From an uncultured Pseudomonadota bacterium (lineage in GTDB: Bacteria; Pseudomonadota; Gammaproteobacteria; Steroidobacterales; Steroidobacteraceae), in NCBI GenBank assembly GCA_903858165.1, contig CAIOHZ010000234.1:1-64000 (forward strand): DNA of 64,000 nucleotides, read 5' to 3'. Shown here one piece after another: positions 1 through 8,572 of the stretch. A program made the translations under genes and the position numbers. Numbering within the stretch: the first letter of the stretch is position 1; each line of letters starts with the position of its first letter. Below the pieces are notes generated by a model, which was not told where the DNA came from, did no database searches, and saw only the letters and a list, made by a program, of their open reading frames with translations.

Positions 1-21
1 CCACGCAATTTGCTTGTTCAT
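1..21 (-). CDS. Possible start of a gene running off the left edge
   Basis: On the minus strand an ATG at 19-21 opens a frame reading M-N-K-Q-I-A-W to the window edge. A purine-rich AGGGG lies about 8 bases upstream and could be its ribosome binding site. Only seven codons are visible, so no function can be given and the call rests on the start context alone. Confidence 0.3.
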
Positions 22-201
22 CGTCTATCCCCTGCCGCTGGTGTACCCAGCTTTCACCGAATCATGCGCCGCAATCGTGTGCAGGGATATCCCTCAATCG
101 GGGTATTAGTTTGGCCTTAATCAAGATATCCATCGGATTTGCAGTGCAGTTTTGCGCGTGAGGGATGATTTCTCACCCCAACCGTCAATCCTTTTACCGC
201 T

Positions 202-582
202 TCAGGCCCTGAACCTGGCGTGAATGGCCCGGCTGGCGCTTTCCAGCCCCGCATCGAACTCGCCCTCGCCCGCCGCATCCCGTAGCGTTTTCAGTGTGGC
301 CACGACTTCACCCAAGCAGTCCACCTGCACGGCCCTACGCCCCCGCGCCAGTTCGATGCAGCGATTGCCATAGCGCAGGGTCACGAACCACTCGCTGCCA
401 TCCACCTGCCAGAACCACGCGTAGAGCCTGCGTGGCCATTCGATACGCCGCCGTTCACCCGTAGCAGGGTCGATTTCCCAGCGTGGCACGGTGGGCGTGT
501 AGCTTTCACCCGCCTGCATCCGCTCGGCCAAGCGGATCTGCTCATCCAGCGCGCCGTTGCAGGCCGCGGTGCGGACGCACAA
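202..582 (-). pseudogene. DUF6641-family protein, N-terminally truncated
   Basis: The 126-residue frame matches my memory of the DUF6641 pattern: an N-terminal helix (LDEQIRLAERMQAGESYTP), a Trp-rich strand, the core WFVTLRYGNRCIELARGRRA, and the tail LKTLRDAAGEGEFDAGLES ending in ARFRA. Family members are usually about 140 residues with some 30 residues before the first helix. Here that part is missing, and the only start is a TTG directly after the end of the neighbouring lipoprotein gene (stop 593). The gene is therefore probably a 5'-truncated remnant. The function of DUF6641 is not known. Fragments of the same family recur near 1,500 and 2,790. Confidence 0.6.
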
Positions 583-592
583 TTACGCAATT

Positions 593-1330
593 TCAAACTG
601 GCTCAAAACGCCCGATGAAGCGCTGATAGTAGACACGACTGAAACTCTCGAATCCGGAATCGATGCCGACCAGAAACCACGCCTCGCCTCGATCATCGGC
701 CCGGATGATTAAAGGTGACGGTATAGGCGTCGAGAGAGACTTGGTTTCCCAACGCCGAGGACCGCAGTCCTGCACCGTGTTGGCGATGTTGCCGACGACC
801 ACACCATCTCTTCCACTTTGTGACTGGTTTCCGCGCTCGATGTTCATTCGGTACTCGAGACCATTGAATTGCGTCTGCGGCTCGCTGCTCGAGGTGGCGA
901 CGACTACCCATACCGATTCACCAGGCGCACCGCCGACACCGGAACAACCGGCCGGAACATCGGTCAGGAACTCGACGGTCGCACCCACGCGATAATTCGT
1001 CCCTGCGGCAAGCCCACCGATCTTGGTCTTTACGTAGATGAACAGGTCGTCGCTGCGATTCGTTCCGGCGTTGTAATAGCCGAAGCCACCGAATGGAACT
1101 GGTAGCGCCCGAATCTCTGAAACAACGTCGTTAGGGGCGGTACTAGGCGAGTAGTCTGCATATCCGGCCAGCCAGCCCCCGCTACCTTGGGCGAAATCGA
1201 ACGTTTTTTCCACGACAGGACGAGGTGGCGCGGGCGGCGGATTGGGCACTCCGGAAGCCCCACCTGAGCCTCCGCAGGCGGAGAGCAGCAAAGCAGTTGC
1301 AGCGAGGCTGGTTATCTTATGCGCGAGCAT
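593..1330 (-). CDS. Putative lipoprotein of unknown function
   Basis: This 245-residue protein starts with a lipoprotein signal (LLLSAC, acylated Cys19) followed by a Gly/Ser stretch and a Pro-rich linker (residues 20-40). The remainder looks like a single secreted beta-rich domain (FDFAQGSGGWLAGYADY, EYRMNIERGNQSQSGRDG, AWFLVGIDSGFE), reminiscent of lectin- or carbohydrate-binding-like lipoproteins found scattered in proteobacteria. I do not recognise the family. It stops 10 bases before the truncated DUF6641 frame on the same strand, so insertion of this gene may have truncated DUF6641. It probably sits at the outer membrane. Confidence 0.7.
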   Translation of the reverse strand: MLAHKITSLAATALLLSACGGSGGASGVPNPPPAPPRPVVEKTFDFAQGSGGWLAGYADYSPSTAPNDVVSEIRALPVPFGGFGYYNAGTNRSDDLFIYVKTKIGGLAAGTNYRVGATVEFLTDVPAGCSGVGGAPGESVWVVVATSSSEPQTQFNGLEYRMNIERGNQSQSGRDGVVVGNIANTVQDCGPRRWETKSLSTPIPSPLIIRADDRGEAWFLVGIDSGFESFSRVYYQRFIGRFEPV

Positions 1331-1534
1331 CTCCGGATATCTCCCAACTTACGTTGTTTCCCATGGCCGAGGGCAATACCCGGCCGAACGAAGACTTGAA
1401 TTCAGTAGCTTCGAAGACAAGCGAGAAGTCACCAAGTTCCTTAGGGAGTTTTGCAACCGGCAGCAGTTCCGTAGAACCGTCAAAAGGTTTACCTCTTAAC
1501 TCGCCTTCCGCTGCCGCCGCCCGTAGCGTTTTCA
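1317..1534 (-). pseudogene. DUF6641 motif fragment (copy 2) with an unrelated open tail
   Basis: In the minus-strand frame, bases 1534-1498 encode PLKTLRAAAAEGEL, matching the C-terminal LKTLRDAAGEGEF of the DUF6641 gene at 202-582, and sharing the 15-mer TGAAAACGCTACGGG with it. After this the frame continues about 60 residues (FDGSTELLPVAKLPKELGDF and onward) without DUF6641 similarity and stops at 1317, overlapping the lipoprotein start. No start codon or upstream DUF6641 domain is present because the DUF924 gene lies immediately upstream. It is most likely a recombination scar, not an expressed gene. Confidence 0.45.
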
Positions 1535-2134
1535 ACGGTCGTTCTCTTCGCCGTCTAGAAACGCGCGTTCTGCCGCCGTGCTCACCCGGCCCAGCAGCGC
1601 ATTGCGGTGGGGAAAACGCCCGAAGCGGGTAATGGTCTCGCAGTGGTGGCGGGTCCAGAACAGAGGTTCCGTGAACGTGGGTTCGTCGGCGACCAGTTGC
1701 GTAATCAGCCGCACGGCCGTGTGCTGGTGTGCCAGGTCTTCGGCATGCTCGTACGGCAGATAGACGAACAAGCGCTGCACGCCGGTTAAAGTCCGGTCCA
1801 ATCCGGCGGCGACCATGCGACTGGCAAGCTGCAACGCCTGGGCATCGCCAGCGAAGCTCAAGGCACTGTCGCGATAAAGATTGCGCGTGAACTGGTCCAG
1901 CACCAAAAGACGCGCCAGTGCCGGCAACGGCTGCAAGGGCTCGCAACCCCAATGACTGCTGGCATCTTCGGCATCTGCCCGTAACGCCGCAGCGGTGAGT
2001 GAACCGAAGCGCCGGCGGATCATGGCGTCGAAAGCCTCGTCCCGCTTGAACCATGCTGCACGCCAATGGCTGTAGGCAGGACTGTCTGGCGTGCCGAACC
2101 AGCAATCGAGGACTTCAGTGTAGGTGATGCTCAC
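1532..2134 (-). CDS. DUF924 family protein
   Basis: The protein begins MSITYTEVLDCWFGTPDSP when read from a GTG preceded by AGAGG; an ATG 24 bases further upstream (2158) would add eight residues. The VLDxWFG opening, the aspartates and tryptophans around FKRDEAFD, the core LVLDQFTRNLYRD and LFVYLPYEHAEDL, and the tail ITRFGRFPHRNALLGR are hallmarks of DUF924, an all-helical, TPR-like protein of about 180-200 residues common in proteobacteria. Its role is unknown. The TGA stop lies inside the DUF6641-derived repeat at 1498-1534. It is divergent from ubiC. Confidence 0.85.
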   Translation of the reverse strand: MSITYTEVLDCWFGTPDSPAYSHWRAAWFKRDEAFDAMIRRRFGSLTAAALRADAEDASSHWGCEPLQPLPALARLLVLDQFTRNLYRDSALSFAGDAQALQLASRMVAAGLDRTLTGVQRLFVYLPYEHAEDLAHQHTAVRLITQLVADEPTFTEPLFWTRHHCETITRFGRFPHRNALLGRVSTAAERAFLDGEENDR

Positions 2135-2221
2135 AACCGCTTGCCTCTGCCAAGCCATTACTCACGCCGCGCTATACGCTCATCAGATATTATACTTGCG
2201 TTAGCTAAGGAGCTCGTCGCG

Positions 2222-2788
2222 GTGTCTGTCGAAGCTTTGCCGGGAAACGTACCCACCCCTCCCGAGCTGATGCCGTCCAACACTGGTTGGTTAAGCGGCC
2301 TAGAACTGGTCGCCCACGAAGAACGATCGTCGCTACGCAGTTGGTTGCTAACTCCTGGCCTGCTGACGCAGCGCATTCGTGCTGCGGCCGGTGAAGACTT
2401 CAGCATGTCGGTGCTCCGGGAGCAGACCACCGCCAGTGGACACGAGCGCGAGATCGACATGCGGTGCGCGGGGGCAGTATGGCTATTCGCCCACACCCGC
2501 ATTCCTGCCCCCACGCTGTCGGCCCAGCCCTGGCTCGGTCAAATCGGCAACGCGGCACTGGGCGAGGCCTTAGCAGCGCATGGTGACTCTAAGCGCTCCG
2601 ACTTCCAATACGCACGCTGCAGTGCCGATCACTGGCTAGTCCATCGCGCCTTGCAGCACGCGTCGCTAACGCCCCAAAGCCTGTGGGTACGTCGTTCTGT
2701 CATCACCGTCACCGGTTCCGCATTTTCGCTCTACGAAGTGTTTTTGCCGGCCATCGGCGAACGCCCCTTCCCGCGCGGCCTGCCATAG
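2222..2788 (+). CDS. ubiC: Chorismate--pyruvate lyase
   Basis: UbiC removes pyruvate from chorismate to make 4-hydroxybenzoate, the first committed step of ubiquinone synthesis in the cytoplasm. The frame carries the family pattern: SLRSWLLTPGLLTQRI, SVLREQT with its conserved Glu, R-E-I-D followed by AVWLFAHTRIP, then PALG-like GNAALGEAL and the C-terminal LWVRRSVI ... YEVFLP signature. I chose the GTG at 2222 because AAGGAG (2207-2212) sits nine bases before it; the open frame extends further upstream without family similarity. The resulting 188 residues fit the family. The TAG stop falls inside a DUF6641-derived fragment on the opposite strand. No ubiA follows. Confidence 0.85.
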   Translation: MSVEALPGNVPTPPELMPSNTGWLSGLELVAHEERSSLRSWLLTPGLLTQRIRAAAGEDFSMSVLREQTTASGHEREIDMRCAGAVWLFAHTRIPAPTLSAQPWLGQIGNAALGEALAAHGDSKRSDFQYARCSADHWLVHRALQHASLTPQSLWVRRSVITVTGSAFSLYEVFLPAIGERPFPRGLP

Positions 2789-2838
2789 CGTTTTCAGGGC
2801 CTGGGCCACCTGCAAGGCCCGGCAGCCCCGTGCCAGCG
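2756..2838 (-). pseudogene. DUF6641 fragment (copy 3)
   Basis: Read on the minus strand, 2838-2756 encodes LARGCRALQVAQALKTLWQA followed by AREGAFAD. This aligns with ELARGRRAVQV and LKTLRDAAGEGEFD of the DUF6641 gene at 202-582, keeping frame and residue order with a short deletion. Neither the N-terminal half nor the C-terminal helix is present. The ubiC gene on the other strand ends inside it. I regard it as a gene remnant. Confidence 0.5.
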
Positions 2839-2886
2839 GCTGTTAATGTGTCAGTCTTGGCTTTCAGAAATTCCCGAGTATTCAAA

Positions 2887-5508
2887 ATGACACTCTTCGC
2901 TCGCCCCCTTCTACTTGCCGGCGTATCGCTCTTGGCAATGGCGGGCGCACCGGCCTATGGACAGACCAGCGGTGACGAAACCGCCGACGCTGCCGAAGAA
3001 ATAGTCACCGTCGTGGTCACCGGCACCCGCCGCAGCGGTCGCACTGTCGCGGACAGCCCCGTACCCATCGATGTCATCGTTGCTGACAATCTGGCGCGGT
3101 CCGGCTTTACCGAGACCAACCGGCTACTGAACGAACAGTTGCCGAGCTTCAACTTTCCGCAGCCTTCCATCACCGACGGTACCGATGTGGTCCGTCCGGC
3201 GACGCTGCGCGGGCTGGGGCCCGACCAGACGCTCGTCCTGATTAACGGCAAGCGCCGCCACACGGCATCGCTGCTAAACATCAACGGTTCGGTTGGCCGC
3301 GGCACCTCCGCCGTCGACATCAATCTCATCCCTTCCATCGCGCTGAGCCGCGTCGAGGTTCTACGCGACGGTGCCGCTGCCCAATATGGTTCGGATGCGA
3401 TTGCGGGGGTCATCAACTTCCAGCTACGCGACAAGCCGGAGGGCGGGCGAATCACTGCCACTTACGGTCAATATGAAACCTCGTTGCGAGGGGTGCCACA
3501 GTTCACCGGCCTTGCCCTTGGCTCGAATGGGCAGCCCGCGGTCGTTGCCGATGGTACTTATGGCACTTCCGACAACGGCAAGAATCGCCGGGCATCGGAT
3601 GGCGAGACTCTCACCATTGCAGGCGTCATTGGCCTTCCCCTCGGCGATGGTGGCTACATCAACTTCGCCGGCGAATATCAGGACCGTGGCCGCACCAATC
3701 GTGCCGGCTACGATCCGCGTCGCCAATACAACCTCGTCGCAGGCCTTGCCGATACGCGCGAACTGACCTTCGACCGGTTGAGTCATATTTATGGTGACGC
3801 GGCGACCAAAGACATCAAGCTCGTCATGAACGCCAGCCGGCCCATTTCGGACAGTACAGAACTTTACAGCTTTGCCACTTACGGTTTCCGCGATGGGCAG
3901 AGCGCCGGTTTCTATCGTATCGCCAGCGATGCGCGCAATGTTCCCGCTATTTACCCCGACGGCTTCCTGCCGCGTATCAATACGGAACTGAACGACTATG
4001 CCGGCACAGTCGGCCTGAAGGGCGAACTTGCTGATTGGCGCTGGGATGTGTCGGGTCAGTACGGTGTCAATCGCTTTGACTTCAATATCACCAACTCGCT
4101 AAACCGCTCCTTCGGAACCGCATCGCCACAAGCCTTCGATTCCGGTGGGTTGCGCTATGCGCAGACATTGCTCAACCTCGATGTAAGCCGCGAGCTCGTC
4201 GTCGGCTTCGCGCAGAGCTTTACGCTTGCCGGCGGTCTGGAATATCGCCGTGAGACGTTTGATATCCGCCCTGGCGAGGCCCTGAGCTATGCCAATGGTC
4301 CGGCGGGCGGCGCACCGGGGGCGCAGGTGTTCCCAGGCTTCCGTCCGAGCATTGGCGGTCAGCAGGTCGACCAACCGCACAATCGCCGTAACGTTTCGGC
4401 TTATGCGGAGTTGGACGTCGATGTTAGCGACAGGTTCAGCCTGCAGGCAGCCGGGCGGTTCGAGGATTATTCGGACTTTGGTGTTGACTGGAACGGCAAG
4501 CTTGCCGCCCGCTTCGAACCGGCTACTGGCTTTGCCCTGCGTGGCGCAATAGCTACCGGGTTCCGGGCGCCTTCGTTACAGCAGCAATTCTTTGCGGCAT
4601 CGGCAACCAACAACGTCAATGGCGTATTGCTCGAAACCGTAACGCTGCCAGTAGATAACCCGGTGGCCATCGCGCTTGGTGCAGTACCGCTTCAGCCTGA
4701 AACCTCGGTGTCCTATTCGGTCGGCTTTGTGTTTACGGCTATTCCTCGGCTCAGTGTCACGGTTGACCTTTATCAGATCGATATTGATGACCGTATCGTG
4801 GTTACCGAAAATCTGCAGGCTTCCCGCGATGCGCTGGGCAACCCAAACGGAAGCAACCCCGGAATCCGTATTGCCCAAATCTTGAACGATGCCGGCTTCA
4901 ATAACATCAATGCAGCGCGTTTCTTCGTGAACGGCGTTGACACCATCACCCGCGGCGTCGACGTGATTGCCACCTATCGCATGGACTTGGGTGGTGATGC
5001 AAAGCTTGGGCTAACCGCCGGTTTCAACCACAACAAGACGGATGTGAAGCGGGTGCTTACTGCAGCGGGGCCGCTGGCGACGGTTCCGGGCATAGTGCTT
5101 TTTGGACGCCAGGAAACGCTCCGTCTTTCCGATGGGCAACCACGCTCGAAGATCAACCTGGGGCTCGATTATGACCGGGGATGGTTTGGCATGACCCTGC
5201 GGACCAATCGTTATGGCAAGGTGCTGGGCGCCGGTTCAGACCCGTTCCTCGACGTACCGCTTAGCTCGAAGTGGGTCGCAGACTTGGAGATGCGCGGTAC
5301 CTTTAACGACAAGGTCACTATCGCAGTGGGTGCCAATAACCTGCTGGATGTCTATCCGGACCGTGTTCCGTTCGGCCGCGGCGTTGACGCGGCTACCGGG
5401 GCTGCGCGCAACTATCCGGTGAACAACTACTTCCTGCCGTATTCAAATTTCTCGCCGTTCGGCTTCAACGGTCGCTTCCTGTATGCAAGGGCGAGCATGA
5501 GCTTCTGA
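2887..5508 (+). CDS. TonB-dependent outer membrane receptor
   Basis: An 873-residue outer membrane receptor that imports a ligand using TonB energy. The start ATG at 2887 gives a clean signal peptide (LLLAGVSLLAMAGAPAYGQ); the frame is open upstream but without signal character. A TonB-box-like VTVVVTG is followed by a plug domain (about 40-165; RGLGPDQTLVLINGKRRHTA, SRVEVLRDGAAAQYGSDAIA) and a 22-strand barrel ending in the usual terminal Phe (RASMSF). The plug resembles receptors abundant in sphingomonads and steroid-degrading proteobacteria. The substrate cannot be told. Codon use looks less GC-biased than neighbouring genes, which may mean transfer. Its 3' end overlaps the convergent gene at 5465-5785. 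Confidence 0.9.
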   Translation: MTLFARPLLLAGVSLLAMAGAPAYGQTSGDETADAAEEIVTVVVTGTRRSGRTVADSPVPIDVIVADNLARSGFTETNRLLNEQLPSFNFPQPSITDGTDVVRPATLRGLGPDQTLVLINGKRRHTASLLNINGSVGRGTSAVDINLIPSIALSRVEVLRDGAAAQYGSDAIAGVINFQLRDKPEGGRITATYGQYETSLRGVPQFTGLALGSNGQPAVVADGTYGTSDNGKNRRASDGETLTIAGVIGLPLGDGGYINFAGEYQDRGRTNRAGYDPRRQYNLVAGLADTRELTFDRLSHIYGDAATKDIKLVMNASRPISDSTELYSFATYGFRDGQSAGFYRIASDARNVPAIYPDGFLPRINTELNDYAGTVGLKGELADWRWDVSGQYGVNRFDFNITNSLNRSFGTASPQAFDSGGLRYAQTLLNLDVSRELVVGFAQSFTLAGGLEYRRETFDIRPGEALSYANGPAGGAPGAQVFPGFRPSIGGQQVDQPHNRRNVSAYAELDVDVSDRFSLQAAGRFEDYSDFGVDWNGKLAARFEPATGFALRGAIATGFRAPSLQQQFFAASATNNVNGVLLETVTLPVDNPVAIALGAVPLQPETSVSYSVGFVFTAIPRLSVTVDLYQIDIDDRIVVTENLQASRDALGNPNGSNPGIRIAQILNDAGFNNINAARFFVNGVDTITRGVDVIATYRMDLGGDAKLGLTAGFNHNKTDVKRVLTAAGPLATVPGIVLFGRQETLRLSDGQPRSKINLGLDYDRGWFGMTLRTNRYGKVLGAGSDPFLDVPLSSKWVADLEMRGTFNDKVTIAVGANNLLDVYPDRVPFGRGVDAATGAARNYPVNNYFLPYSNFSPFGFNGRFLYARASMSF

Positions 5509-5785
5509 CTGCTCGGTAACGAGCCCAGTAGTAAGCGTCCATCACTGACAAGGCATAAATAAATAGGCCACCCGCCAGTTTGCCCACCCAAGACACGCCT
5601 ACCGCGGCCAAGTTGAAGGTGATCAACCCCAGTATCACCATAAAACACGCCATGAACAGTCCCCGCCAAGGCGTGTTGTTTAGCACCTGGCCCATGCCCG
5701 GGAGCAGGAGTGCGACCAGCAGTACCCAGTAAGGGGAAAGCGGCGCCTGCGGAACCGTCTGCTCTGCATTGCTGGGCTTCAGCAT
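5465..5785 (-). CDS. Small membrane protein, unknown
   Basis: About 106 residues starting MLKPSNAEQ (AGGTGGG about 9 bases upstream; the frame is open further upstream). Three hydrophobic segments are visible: YWVLLVALLLPGMGQVL, a stretch from GLFMACFMVILGLI, and VGKLAGGLFIYALSVMDAYY. The LLPGMGQ-N-x-x-x-RGL pattern is reminiscent of small TM2/DUF5683-type membrane proteins, but I cannot assign the family with certainty. It is the last gene of the minus-strand run headed by the permease cluster, 34 bases after the 219-residue gene. Its end overlaps the TonB receptor gene by 44 bases in convergent orientation. Confidence 0.6.
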   Translation of the reverse strand: MLKPSNAEQTVPQAPLSPYWVLLVALLLPGMGQVLNNTPWRGLFMACFMVILGLITFNLAAVGVSWVGKLAGGLFIYALSVMDAYYWARYRAVRSSCSPLHTGSDR

Positions 5786-5819
5786 AAAATAAACCCACCT
5801 CGTTCTACTGTAAAAACTG

Positions 5820-6479
5820 CTAGTGCGTTGCCGCTTCGAGTTGTTGGCGCAGGGCAATGGCTTGCAGCAATAGCGCCTCCACCAGCGCCTTAGCCACCGG
5901 TGCACTGTGGTAAGCCGCCGTGCGCAGCAGCAAGTACTCGCCAGCTTGTCCCTGCCGCAAGAGATAGGTTAGCCGCAACAGGGTTGGGGTAATCAACAAC
6001 TCTTTCATCGCCGGATCGGAAAAGAATAGCGGCACTGCGTCATTCAATAACACCAAGTCCACCGCCTGCTCTTGGTATTTGATGAGGGCATGTTGCGGCC
6101 AGGCAGCCGGAATGGTTAGAACCCCGTCCCACTGCCACGATGGACTATAAAACTCGTTGTTCGCCGGCCGCGCGATGATATCCAGCGTGCCACGGGTGGG
6201 CGCATTCGCCGCCACCTTCACCAACAACCACAGGGGCGGCAGCTTGCGCCAACCGACCGTGTCCTCCACTACACTCAGCGCGACATGGTAGCCGCCATAA
6301 CAACCTTCGAGAATCGGCAGTTGCGCGAGGTCGCGGCGAATGCTCGGCTCCTGCAGCAGGTCGACGCACTCGTCAAATAGCTGCTGGCGCATCTGCGCCT
6401 GAAATTGCCGGGCCTGTCGGTACTGGTGCAGCCACCAGCCAGAAAGAACCACCACCAGCATCGCCAGCATGAGGTTCAT
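5820..6479 (-). CDS. Membrane-anchored protein, unknown
   Basis: A 219-residue protein with one N-terminal hydrophobic anchor (LMLAMLVVVLSGWWL) followed by a soluble domain of mixed helices and strands (LLQEPSIRRDLAQLPILEG, RGTLDIIARPANNEFYSPSW, and a Leu-rich C-terminal helix LVEALLLQAIALRQQLEA). The domain probably faces the periplasm, but topology is inferred. I do not recognise a family. It is 98 bases downstream of the permease in the same orientation and 34 bases upstream of the next small membrane protein, so membership of the permease operon is likely. Confidence 0.65.
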   Translation of the reverse strand: MNLMLAMLVVVLSGWWLHQYRQARQFQAQMRQQLFDECVDLLQEPSIRRDLAQLPILEGCYGGYHVALSVVEDTVGWRKLPPLWLLVKVAANAPTRGTLDIIARPANNEFYSPSWQWDGVLTIPAAWPQHALIKYQEQAVDLVLLNDAVPLFFSDPAMKELLITPTLLRLTYLLRQGQAGEYLLLRTAAYHSAPVAKALVEALLLQAIALRQQLEAATH

Positions 6480-6577
6480 CGTGACGGGGCCGGTGGCATG
6501 GCAGATGGCGTAGCAGGGGGCGTAGCACGCAGACGCTGGCTCAATGGCGGCTTCGCTCTGGTAGGCAAACGGCGGGC

Positions 6578-7975
6578 CTAGTAGCCCCTAGGCCGCGGCC
6601 AAGGCATGGAGAACTGCTCCGCGCGCCTGACATAGGGGTAGCGACGCAGGACAAACCACAGGGAAGCGAGGATGTAAAACGACATCACCGACAATAGCGT
6701 GGCGCCATAGCCCAAAAAGGTCGCGAAATACGTTAGGCAACACAGCGCCAGCAAAGTGAGCGCCGGCAGCGGGTGGAAAGGGTGCTCGTAACCACGATGG
6801 ATACTCCCCAGCGGCCACATCCTTCTGAACTTAATGATATTGAAAGTCATGAACGTATAGCTGAGCAAACCTGACAGGATCGAAAAAGTGATCACTTGGT
6901 CAAGCAGGCCGGTGAACGCGAATGACACCGCAATTGGCACCAGAAACAGAATGGACCGATAAGGCGTGCGGTATTTCGGATGAATGGCTCCAAAAAACTC
7001 CGGCAGATAGCGGTCGCGCCCCATCGAAAACCAAGCCCGTGAAGCGTCATTGATACAGCCATTGGCTGAAGCGATGGCGGCAAACGCCGTAGCCACAAAC
7101 ATCAGCAACTGCAGTTTCGCGCTGCCCAGCAGCGTCGCCGCATCGTACATCGGCGTGTAAGTCTGCCCTAGGTATTGCCACGGCAACAGACCCGTGGCCA
7201 CAAACCAGGTAATTGTGGCCGCAACCAGCAGCGTCATTATGCCGCCCATCGTACCGAGCGGAATGGCCCGGCCAGCAGAGCGCACTTCTTCAGCGGCCTG
7301 ACAGGTGCCTTCAATACCCAAGTAATACCAAATGCCAAACTGGAGCGAGGCGATAACGCCAATCCAGCCATAAGGCAGGTCGGTGAGCAACCCCTGATGC
7401 TGCAGCACCACCCCTTGCTGCCAAGGTTCCACCGCCACAAACAACACCAGCAGTGAAACGAAGGCCAATAAGGTCATGACCAAGTTCAGCGTCAGCGTGA
7501 CAAACACACCCCGGTAGTTCAGCCAGGAAAGAAACACCACCACCAGCACCACAAACGGTCTGGGATCCAGATGAGCGAAACCCATCACCTTGGCACCGGA
7601 CCGCAGGAGGTCGCCCACCACCAAAGCATCTGCCGCACAGAGCATGGTGTAGGCCATCACCAAATAAAGCCCGACATTAAAGGCCATCAAGGGGCCGACA
7701 ATGTGCTTCGCTTGCGTGTATTGCCCGCCCGCCGCCACCACGGTGGAACTGACTTCTGAATCGATCATGGCGACGCAGGTGTAAAGCAAGCCGATGACCC
7801 AACAGGCGATCAACGACGCATAAGCACCACCCTTATCGACGGTAAAATTCCAGCCCATAAACTCGCCAACCAGCACAATGCCTACCCCCAAACCCCAGAC
7901 ATGAAAGGGGTTCAGCACTTTCAGCAGTGCGATGGGCTTTTTACCGGTAGTGGTTATTTTGCTGCGCGCCGTCAT
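6578..7975 (-). CDS. APC-superfamily amino acid/amine permease, ethanolamine-permease-like
   Basis: A 465-residue permease with about 12 membrane segments. The N-terminal GLGVGIVLVGEFMGWNF resembles the first helix of ethanolamine permeases (G-D-F-x-G-W-N-F type). Other APC marks are AAGGQYTQAKHIVGPL in helix 3, GIEGTCQAAEEVRSAGRAIP after helix 6 (the E-x-x-x-P-x-R-x-I-P loop in variant form) and NDASRAWFSMGRDRYLPEFF in the loop after helix 8. The transported substrate is not certain. The start ATG overlaps the stop of the preceding 60-residue gene (ATGA), showing translational coupling to small membrane proteins. No ethanolamine ammonia-lyase genes are nearby. Confidence 0.85.
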   Translation of the reverse strand: MTARSKITTTGKKPIALLKVLNPFHVWGLGVGIVLVGEFMGWNFTVDKGGAYASLIACWVIGLLYTCVAMIDSEVSSTVVAAGGQYTQAKHIVGPLMAFNVGLYLVMAYTMLCAADALVVGDLLRSGAKVMGFAHLDPRPFVVLVVVFLSWLNYRGVFVTLTLNLVMTLLAFVSLLVLFVAVEPWQQGVVLQHQGLLTDLPYGWIGVIASLQFGIWYYLGIEGTCQAAEEVRSAGRAIPLGTMGGIMTLLVAATITWFVATGLLPWQYLGQTYTPMYDAATLLGSAKLQLLMFVATAFAAIASANGCINDASRAWFSMGRDRYLPEFFGAIHPKYRTPYRSILFLVPIAVSFAFTGLLDQVITFSILSGLLSYTFMTFNIIKFRRMWPLGSIHRGYEHPFHPLPALTLLALCCLTYFATFLGYGATLLSVMSFYILASLWFVLRRYPYVRRAEQFSMPWPRPRGY

Positions 7976-8154
7976 GCGCCGCCCTCTTCGGGGAGCACGC
8001 CGTGCACGGCAGGGCTTTCGCGGCCTTCACGCGAACTCATCAGATACTCTTCATCGTACTGCGATGAAACCAGCAATGCGTCTACCAGCATCCACGCCAG
8101 CAGGATTGCCGAGAGGCCCCATGCTACATACCCCAAGATATTCCATAGGCTCAT
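7972..8154 (-). CDS. 60-residue single-span membrane protein
   Basis: A tiny protein with one hydrophobic helix (ILGYVAWGLSAILLAWMLVDALL, residues 6-28) followed by a charged tail (YDEEYLMSSREGRES). The stop codon overlaps the permease ATG by four bases, and the preceding gene ends only 25 bases upstream, so it belongs to the permease operon. It could be an accessory subunit or a stabiliser of the permease, but that is inferred from context only; no family was recognised. Confidence 0.65.
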   Translation of the reverse strand: MSLWNILGYVAWGLSAILLAWMLVDALLVSSQYDEEYLMSSREGRESPAVHGVLPEEGGA

Positions 8155-8179
8155 GGTTACTGTTCCCGAATATCAGCCG

Positions 8180-8572
8180 TCATTCTTGGTCGAATTTTTC
8201 GGCGATCACTTCGCGGTATTGCTTAGCGGAGACTTTCAACAGGAAAATGAAATACCCGATGATGACCGCAGACGTGAGGCCCAACATCACGGGGTCAATC
8301 GTATAGTCGAAACGGTTATTAATCAGCATGGCCGCTTTTTCTGGGCTGTAGCCAAGCCTTATCCATTGTTCCTGTTGGATGGCATTTTGCCCCAAAGATT
8401 CCCAGGTGGCTTGAACCGCAACCGCGGCCTGGACCACAGCATTTTCCGCCTTGGCGGCTGCCTTAAATAGCAGTGGCAGCATTAAGCTGACATAGACCAA
8501 AACCAGCACCGTCGCGGTATCGACTATCTGGCCGAGCATGCCTTGCTTGGGTGGAACATAGTGGCGCTTCAT
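8180..8572 (-). CDS. Small membrane protein with two spans, unknown
   Basis: A 130-residue protein with a hydrophobic segment at about 17-36 (ATVLVLVYVSLMLPLLF), an Ala/Gln-rich central part (AVVQAAVAVQATWESLGQNA), and a second segment at about 97-115 (LGLTSAVIIGYFIFLL), ending in a charged tail. Its ATG overlaps the stop of the upstream gene (ATGA) and is preceded by GGAAGG. The central part contains LGYSPEKAAMLINN, which looks like a soluble periplasmic stretch. It is part of the permease cluster; no family was recognised. Confidence 0.7.
   Translation of the reverse strand: MKRHYVPPKQGMLGQIVDTATVLVLVYVSLMLPLLFKAAAKAENAVVQAAVAVQATWESLGQNAIQQEQWIRLGYSPEKAAMLINNRFDYTIDPVMLGLTSAVIIGYFIFLLKVSAKQYREVIAEKFDQE

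Noticed and set aside
1-2886. Integron cassette array with attC sites
   Set aside because: The mosaic of small unrelated genes suggests it, but no pair of GTTRRRY / RYYYAAC core sites around a hairpin was found at the junctions, and the GCGTTAGC / GCTAACGC pair at about 2,199 and 2,666 is 460 bases apart.
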